64,000 nt of DNA, from NCBI RefSeq assembly GCF_002863005.1, contig NZ_PKDG01000009.1:124001-188000 (forward strand), written 5' to 3'. Made by a program: the position numbers and the translations under genes. Of this stretch, positions 59,456 to 64,000 are shown piece by piece. Numbering within the stretch: position 1 is the stretch's first letter; every line of letters begins with the position of its first letter. The stretch comes from Pseudoxanthomonas sp. (GTDB lineage: Bacteria; Pseudomonadota; Gammaproteobacteria; Xanthomonadales; Xanthomonadaceae). The notes under the pieces were generated by a model. That model was given only the letters and a program-made list of their open reading frames with translations. It ran no database searches and was not told where the DNA came from.

Positions 59456-60274
59456 TTACTGCCGTTGATCGCGCTTCATGAGCGGGACATTCATGTCGGC
59501 CGTGGCGCGCCACGGATTGATGTCCAGGCCGCCGCGCCGGGTATAGCGCGCTTCCACCGACAACGACGTCGGCCGGCAATGGGCCAGCATATCGTGAAAA
59601 ATCCGTTCGACGCACTGCTCATGGAACTCCGCGTGGTCGCGGAAGCTCACCAGGTAGCGCAGCAGTTCGATCCGGTCGATGCGCGGGCCGGCATAGCGGA
59701 TCACGACCGTCGCCCAGTCGGGCTGGCCGGTGACGGGACAATTCGACTTCAGCAGTTCCGACGAAAGGAGTTCCTCGACCTCGGCTTCCGGATCGGCGGC
59801 AAGGAATTCGGCGCGCGGCGGTCCGTAATGGTCGATCTCCACGTCCAGCCCGTCGAGCGATTCGCCCTCGGGCATCTCGGCCATCGGCGGCAGGCCGAAC
59901 ACGACCTGCACGTCCGCGCCCGCGCGTGCAGACAGGTCGGTTGCAATGCGCTCGAGCACCGCAGCATCGCTGTTGAAGCGCGTGCTGTTGAGCGAGTTGA
60001 GATAGAGCTTGAGCGATTTGGATTCGATCAGGCACGGCGACGTGCACGGTACGGTCAGCGTGGCGGTCGCCACGCGCGGTTTGCCCCGGGCATCCAGCCA
60101 GCTCAACTCGTACGCATGCCAGCGATCGTGGCCGACGAACGGCAAGGTATCGGCGGCGATGCCGATCTCGTCGCGCGCGCCCTGGCGCGGGATCGGGAAG
60201 AGGAGGGTAGGGTCGTACTGCGCGGGATACGCGACCTCGCGACCCAGCGAGGAATTCTGGGGGGTGTTGTTCAT
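59456..60274 (-). CDS. queF: NADPH-dependent 7-cyano-7-deazaguanine reductase (QueF)
   Basis: 272-residue two-module QueF, which reduces preQ0 to preQ1 in queuosine biosynthesis. The motifs [13 protein letters not shown] and [16 protein letters not shown] (with the active-site cysteine) and the closing [16 protein letters not shown] are diagnostic. It has a -10 hexamer 7 bases before the ATG (60274). The frame is open upstream but that part is antisense to the chagasin gene. Confidence 0.97.
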   Translation of the reverse strand: MNNTPQNSSLGREVAYPAQYDPTLLFPIPRQGARDEIGIAADTLPFVGHDRWHAYELSWLDARGKPRVATATLTVPCTSPCLIESKSLKLYLNSLNSTRFNSDAAVLERIATDLSARAGADVQVVFGLPPMAEMPEGESLDGLDVEIDHYGPPRAEFLAADPEAEVEELLSSELLKSNCPVTGQPDWATVVIRYAGPRIDRIELLRYLVSFRDHAEFHEQCVERIFHDMLAHCRPTSLSVEARYTRRGGLDINPWRATADMNVPLMKRDQRQ

Positions 60275-60281
60275 GCTGGCC

Positions 60282-60287
60282 ATTCTA
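60282..60287 (-). promoter_or_regulatory. queF -10 element, probable leaderless start
   Basis: TAGAAT on the minus strand (60287-60282) is 7 bases upstream of the queF ATG (60274), the same hexamer and spacing style as clsA. Confidence 0.55.
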
Positions 60288-60344
60288 CGGACGGGCCCTA
60301 AAGCCGGGGTGTATAACGGCGGCCTCTCCCCGAGGAAGTTCCCC

Positions 60345-60767
60345 ATGCGATCACTGCTGCTGCCCGGCCTGTGCGTGATGCTTGCCGCCTGCGCCAGCGG
60401 GACTGCCAGCGATGGCGGGCCACGTCCCACCCCGCCTGCGGACGATGGCCTGGTCCGTCCGCAAGGCAAGGACGCCGTCGTGATGCAGGTAGGCCAGGTG
60501 CTGGAGATTGCGCTGATGTCCAACGCGAGCACGGGGTACGCGTGGGAATTCACGTCCGACGGCGCGCCGGTGCTGTCGCGCACCACCGGTCCGGCCACGC
60601 CGCCGCCGATGGACACGCAGCCGCCCATGCCGGGTGCGTCCTCGATCGCGCGCTGGTGGTTCCGTGCGGACAAGGCAGGCGAGACCACGGTGCGGATGGT
60701 GTACCGGCGGTCGTGGGAGACCGTGCCGCCGGTGGAAGTGGTGGAACATCGGGTGATCGTGCGCTGA
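60345..60767 (+). CDS. chagasin-family (I42) protease inhibitor, lipoprotein
   Basis: 140-residue lipoprotein (lipobox LAAC near Cys16). The inhibitor fold is marked by [11 protein letters not shown] (the NxTGY loop that enters cysteine-protease active sites), the middle loop [12 protein letters not shown], and [24 protein letters not shown] at the C-terminus. Chagasin-like proteins inhibit papain-family cysteine proteases and may protect the periplasm. AGGAAG precedes ATG 60345; a TATAAC element lies about 30 bases further upstream. It is divergent from queF. Confidence 0.9.
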   Translation: MRSLLLPGLCVMLAACASGTASDGGPRPTPPADDGLVRPQGKDAVVMQVGQVLEIALMSNASTGYAWEFTSDGAPVLSRTTGPATPPPMDTQPPMPGASSIARWWFRADKAGETTVRMVYRRSWETVPPVEVVEHRVIVR

Positions 60768-60870
60768 TTCGTTGCTTCGGTCCTTGGTCTCCGCGCCGGC
60801 CCTGCGCGGCTTGGCTTCGATCTTCCCGCAAGGCAAAGTGACCGCTCCCCCGAAGGCCAGGGAGGCCGTC

Positions 60871-62151
60871 ATGACTTCACCTGCATCCTTTCTCTGGTTG
60901 GCGCTGCTGGCGGCACTGCCGGCAGCAGCGCAGAACGCACCTGCCGCCTCCGCCCCCGGCGTGCCGCCGGTCGCCGTTCCCGTGGTCGACCCGGTCTTCG
61001 CCGCCTGCATGACCACGTTGCGCGGCGTCGCCGAGAAGCAGGGCATCGCGACGGCCACGTTCGACACGTACGCGAAGGATCTGGCCGCCGACATGAGCGT
61101 GCTGGACCTGCTGGATGCACAGCCGGAGTTCACCACGCCACTGTGGGATTACCTGGCGGCGCTGGTCGACGACCAGCGCGTGGCGGACGGGCGGGCAATG
61201 CTGGTGACGCATGCGGACCTGCTGGGTCGTGTCTCGCAGGCGTATGGCGTGGATCCCGCCACCGTGGTCGCGGTATGGGGCGTGGAGAGCGACTATGGGC
61301 GTGTGTTCGGGAAGCGACCGCTGCTGGTGTCGTTGTCCACGCTCTCGTGCTTCGGTCGCAGGCAGGCATTCTTCCGGGGCGAATTCCTGACCACGTTGAA
61401 GCTGCTGCAGTCCGGCGACGTACGGGTGGAAGGATTGACTGGCTCGTGGGCCGGCGCGTTCGGGCACACGCAGTTCATGCCGAGCACTTACGAACGCATC
61501 GCCGTCGATTTCGATAGCGACGGTCGCCGCGACCTGATCGACAGCATTCCCGACGCGCTCGCATCGACCGCGAACTACCTGGTGAAGTCGGGTTGGCGCA
61601 CCGGTGAGTCGTGGGGCCACGAGGTGACGCTGCCTGCCGGCTTCGACCTCGCGCAGGCGGGGCGCACGAACCGGAAGCCCCTGGCCGCGTGGGTCACGCA
61701 AGGCATCTCGCGCGTCGACGGACAGCCGTTGCCCGCGGATGATCGCAACGCGGCCATTCTGGTGCCCACGGGCATCAACGGTCCCGCCTTCGTCGTGTTC
61801 AAGAACTACGACGCCATCTATTCCTACAACGCGGCCGAAAGCTATGCACTGGCCATCGCGCTGCTGGCGGATCGCCTGCGTGGCGGCACGGGGCTGGTGA
61901 CGGCCTGGCCGACGGACGATCCCGGCCTGGGTCGGCCGCAGCGTCGCGAACTGCAGACGCTGCTGCTCGCGCGAGGCCACGCGATCGGCACGGCAGACGG
62001 CATGATCGGCACGCAGACGCGGCGCGCGATCCTCGTCGAACAGCAGCGCCTGGGCCTGCAGCCCGCGGACGGCCGGGCCGGTGCGAAAATACTCGCCGCG
62101 CTGAAGGCGGAAGGGCCGCCCGTCGCGCCACCGGAGCCGCGAAAGCCGTGA
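60871..62151 (+). CDS. lytic murein transglycosylase, MltB family
   Basis: 426-residue exported enzyme. Signal peptide ends near PAAAQ; the SLT-like catalytic domain holds the Glu of VWGVESDYGR (E139) and the conserved GAFGHTQFMPSTYERIAVDFDSDGRRDLIDS; a C-terminal peptidoglycan-binding (PG_binding_1) domain follows (LLLARGHAIGTADGMIGTQTRRAI). It cleaves glycan strands to 1,6-anhydro products during cell-wall remodelling. The start follows GGGAGG; an in-frame extension to 60772 has no ribosome-binding site. It overlaps the mutarotase start. Confidence 0.95.
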   Translation: MTSPASFLWLALLAALPAAAQNAPAASAPGVPPVAVPVVDPVFAACMTTLRGVAEKQGIATATFDTYAKDLAADMSVLDLLDAQPEFTTPLWDYLAALVDDQRVADGRAMLVTHADLLGRVSQAYGVDPATVVAVWGVESDYGRVFGKRPLLVSLSTLSCFGRRQAFFRGEFLTTLKLLQSGDVRVEGLTGSWAGAFGHTQFMPSTYERIAVDFDSDGRRDLIDSIPDALASTANYLVKSGWRTGESWGHEVTLPAGFDLAQAGRTNRKPLAAWVTQGISRVDGQPLPADDRNAAILVPTGINGPAFVVFKNYDAIYSYNAAESYALAIALLADRLRGGTGLVTAWPTDDPGLGRPQRRELQTLLLARGHAIGTADGMIGTQTRRAILVEQQRLGLQPADGRAGAKILAALKAEGPPVAPPEPRKP

Positions 62152-63014
62152 GTGCATTACCCGAAGGCGTGACCCAGGAACGTTGGCAGGACATCGACGT
62201 GCTGCGGGTGGAAACCCCGATGTCCCTTGCTCGCATCAGTCTGCACGGCGGGCAGGTGCTGTCGTTCGCGCCGACGGGATTCGACGACCTGCTCTGGGTG
62301 TCGCCGACCACGGCCATGCCGCCGAAGGCGATCCGCGGCGGCGTGCCGGTGTGCTGGCCCTACTTCGGCCGGCAGGGACAACCCGACGATGCACCCCAGC
62401 ACGGTCATGCACGTGTATCGCGCTGGCCGCTGACGGACGTGCGGCGCGAGGCCGATGGCAGCGTCGTGCTCAAGCTCGCGTTGCCGCTGCGGGATGGCGT
62501 GCCGCTCGAGCTGATCCAGACCGTGCATGTCGGTCGCGACCTCCGGCAGAGCCTGGACACCCTGCATCGCGGTGAGGCGCCGGTCGTGCTGACCCAGGCG
62601 CTCCACACGTATTTCCGTGTGGCCGACGCGGCACAGGTGCGCGTCACGGGCTTCGACGGCCTGCGCTATGCGGACAAGTACGACGGCGCCACGCACGCGC
62701 AAGCCGGCGACTGGACGCTGCACGACCCACGCGACCCGGGCCGCAGCGACCGGATCTATACCGGCACCGGCCATCGATTCGACCTCATCGATCCTGCCGG
62801 CCGCCGCCGCATCCGGCTGGACACCTTCGGCAGTCGTTCGCTGGTGGTCTGGAACCCGGGCGACGCTGGTGCGGCCACCATCGCGGACATGCCCGGCGAC
62901 GGCTGGCGGACCTTCGTCTGTCTGGAAGCCGCGAATGCCGCCGAAGACGCGATCGAACTGGAACCCGGCCAGCGCCATCGGCTGAGCCACGTGATCTCCG
63001 CAGCACCGTTGTAG
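62148..63014 (+). CDS. yeaD: D-hexose-6-phosphate mutarotase (YeaD-like)
   Basis: 288-residue aldose-1-epimerase-type enzyme. The N-terminus has RISLHGGQVLSFAPTGFDDLLWVSP, followed by AIRGGVPVCWPYFGRQGQPDDAPQHGHARVSRW (with the catalytic histidines) and VLTQALHTYFRVAD. YeaD converts alpha- and beta-glucose 6-phosphate. It starts with GTG 62148, which overlaps the transglycosylase stop (GTGA). Confidence 0.93.
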   Translation: MSALPEGVTQERWQDIDVLRVETPMSLARISLHGGQVLSFAPTGFDDLLWVSPTTAMPPKAIRGGVPVCWPYFGRQGQPDDAPQHGHARVSRWPLTDVRREADGSVVLKLALPLRDGVPLELIQTVHVGRDLRQSLDTLHRGEAPVVLTQALHTYFRVADAAQVRVTGFDGLRYADKYDGATHAQAGDWTLHDPRDPGRSDRIYTGTGHRFDLIDPAGRRRIRLDTFGSRSLVVWNPGDAGAATIADMPGDGWRTFVCLEAANAAEDAIELEPGQRHRLSHVISAAPL

Positions 63015-63139
63015 GAGCGACGTCAGTCGCGACCGCACGTCCTACGCCGTCACGTCCTTCTTGGTCAGCGCGGTTTCTCGGACTCGACGGTTTTTTTGCG
63101 ACGTGCGGGCTTTGCCGTCGCGACTGACGTCGCTCCCAC
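63012..63139. repeat. Second REPIN-like inverted repeat, yeaD-MFS spacer
   Basis: Arms at 63012-63034 and 63117-63139 share the GAGCGACGTCAGTCGCGAC core with one mismatch between them. The inner flanks also pair partly (GACCGCACGTC with GACGTGCGGGC). The arm core differs from the 41302 element by one base (GACGTCAGTC against GACGTAAGTC), so they belong to one repeat family. Confidence 0.78.
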
Positions 63140-63198
63140 AGGGGGACCACAAGGCGCGACATGCCCTACACTTGCGCACCTTTTCGCCGGTCCGCTCC

Positions 63199-64000
63199 GT
63201 GAACGCCGAAGCTCCCGCACACGCCGGCCGCCGCGCCGCCCTGATCTTCATCTTCGTCACGGTGCTGATCGACATCCTGTCGTTCGGCGTGATCATCCCG
63301 GTGTTGCCGGATCTGGTGAAGCAGTTCACCGGTGGGGATGCGGCGCGCGCTGCGATCTGGGTGGGTATCTTCGGCACGGTGTTCTATGCCATCCAGTTCA
63401 TCAGCTCGCCGGTGCAGGGCGCGCTGTCCGACCGATTCGGACGCCGGCCGGTGATCCTTCTCTCGTGCCTGGGCCTGGGTGCCGACTTCGTATTGATGGC
63501 GGTCGCCGGCACCCTGCCGCTGCTCCTGCTGGCGCGAGTCTTCTCGGGTGTGTTCTCGGCGAGCTTCACGACGGCGAATGCTTACATCGCCGACGTCACC
63601 CCGCCGGAGCGGCGCGCACAGGCCTTCGGCATGATCGGCGCGGCGTTCGGCGTAGGGTTCGTCATTGGTCCCCTGATCGGTGGTGCGCTGGGGGACATCG
63701 ATCTGCGTCTTCCGTTCTGGTTCTCCGCAGGGTTGGCGATGTTGAACTTCCTCTACGGTTGGTTCGTGCTTCCCGAATCGCTTGCGCCGGAAAAGCGGAC
63801 CAGCCGCATCGATTGGAAGCACGCGAACCCCTTCGGTTCGTTGGTATTGCTCAAGCGCTATCCGCAGGTGCTCGGCCTGGTCGCCGTCGTCTTCATCGCG
63901 AACCTCGCGCACTTCGTCTATCCCAGCGTATTCGTGTTGTTCGCCGGCTACCGCTTCCAATGGGGTCCGAAGGAGGTCGGCTGGGTGTTGGCAGCGGTGG
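63199..64000 (+). CDS. MFS transporter, TetA-like, partial
   Basis: N-terminal 267 codons of a 12-helix major facilitator exporter; the gene runs off the right edge. GTG 63199 begins MNAEAPAHAGRRAALIFIFVTVLIDILSFGVIIPVLPDLV; an ATG at 63162 is followed by a stop in the same frame. Motif A GALSDRFGRRPVILLS is at residues 74-89, and the fourth and fifth helices (RVFSGVFSASFTTANAYIADVTPPERRAQAFGMIGAAFGVGFVIGP) match the TCR/TetA-type proton antiporters. The substrate is not known from sequence alone. Confidence 0.92.
   Translation, partial: MNAEAPAHAGRRAALIFIFVTVLIDILSFGVIIPVLPDLVKQFTGGDAARAAIWVGIFGTVFYAIQFISSPVQGALSDRFGRRPVILLSCLGLGADFVLMAVAGTLPLLLLARVFSGVFSASFTTANAYIADVTPPERRAQAFGMIGAAFGVGFVIGPLIGGALGDIDLRLPFWFSAGLAMLNFLYGWFVLPESLAPEKRTSRIDWKHANPFGSLVLLKRYPQVLGLVAVVFIANLAHFVYPSVFVLFAGYRFQWGPKEVGWVLAAV

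Overview
This is a GC-rich (roughly 68%) chromosomal window from a gammaproteobacterium of the Xanthomonadaceae, most like Pseudoxanthomonas, Xanthomonas or Stenotrophomonas. The evidence is the tonB-exbB-exbD1-exbD2 block next to pdxJ, the recC-recB-recD order, the monomeric NADP-isocitrate dehydrogenase and the overall protein character. The genus is an inference. The window spans the chromosomal replication origin: gyrB, recF, dnaN and dnaA run leftward and rpmH, rnpA, yidC and mnmE run rightward, with DnaA boxes between dnaA and dnaN and upstream of dnaA. Three parS-type ParB sites lie within 1.3 kb in and beside recF. I saw no rRNA or tRNA genes, insertion sequences, prophage or CRISPR array.

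Layout. 1-12.8 kb: the start of a Mla-type ABC ATPase, the recCBD operon, two unrecognised small genes, cardiolipin synthase, a small membrane protein and pdxJ. 12.9-19 kb (leftward): a TPR protein, tonB, exbB and three tandem exbD genes, an M48 lipoprotein protease and a CPBP membrane protease. 19-30 kb: the origin block. 30-41 kb: a TonB-like lipoprotein, a small outer-membrane barrel, a hydrolase with an ABC-2 exporter, ferredoxin-NADP reductase, yadGH, a ketopantoate reductase, an epimerase-like protein and tatD. 41-55 kb: hrpB with a duplicated tail, a pseudouridine synthase, a methyltransferase/catalase-like/cytochrome b561 cluster, a quinone-oxidoreductase-type enzyme, a putative metalloprotease, a Pat-type acetyltransferase, aceK and a LysR regulator. 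55-64 kb: icd, a previously unlisted 54-codon double-glycine peptide gene, a lipoprotein, a LysM protein, queF, a chagasin-like inhibitor, an MltB-type transglycosylase, a sugar-phosphate mutarotase and the start of an MFS transporter.

Most of the window is housekeeping. The most unusual items are: the AT-richer bacteriocin-like peptide gene at 58192-58356, bracketed by two terminators with the same hairpin core; the three parS sites, two of which are written into the recF reading frame as the peptide LFHVEQG; a repeated CTTG-N9-CAAG palindrome between a LysR gene and a small divergent gene; four genes whose -10 hexamer sits 6-7 bases before the ATG, suggesting leaderless mRNAs; and two REPIN-like inverted repeats.

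Starts were chosen from Shine-Dalgarno sequences, overlaps and remembered family N-termini. All function calls come from reading motifs by eye, not from database searches.
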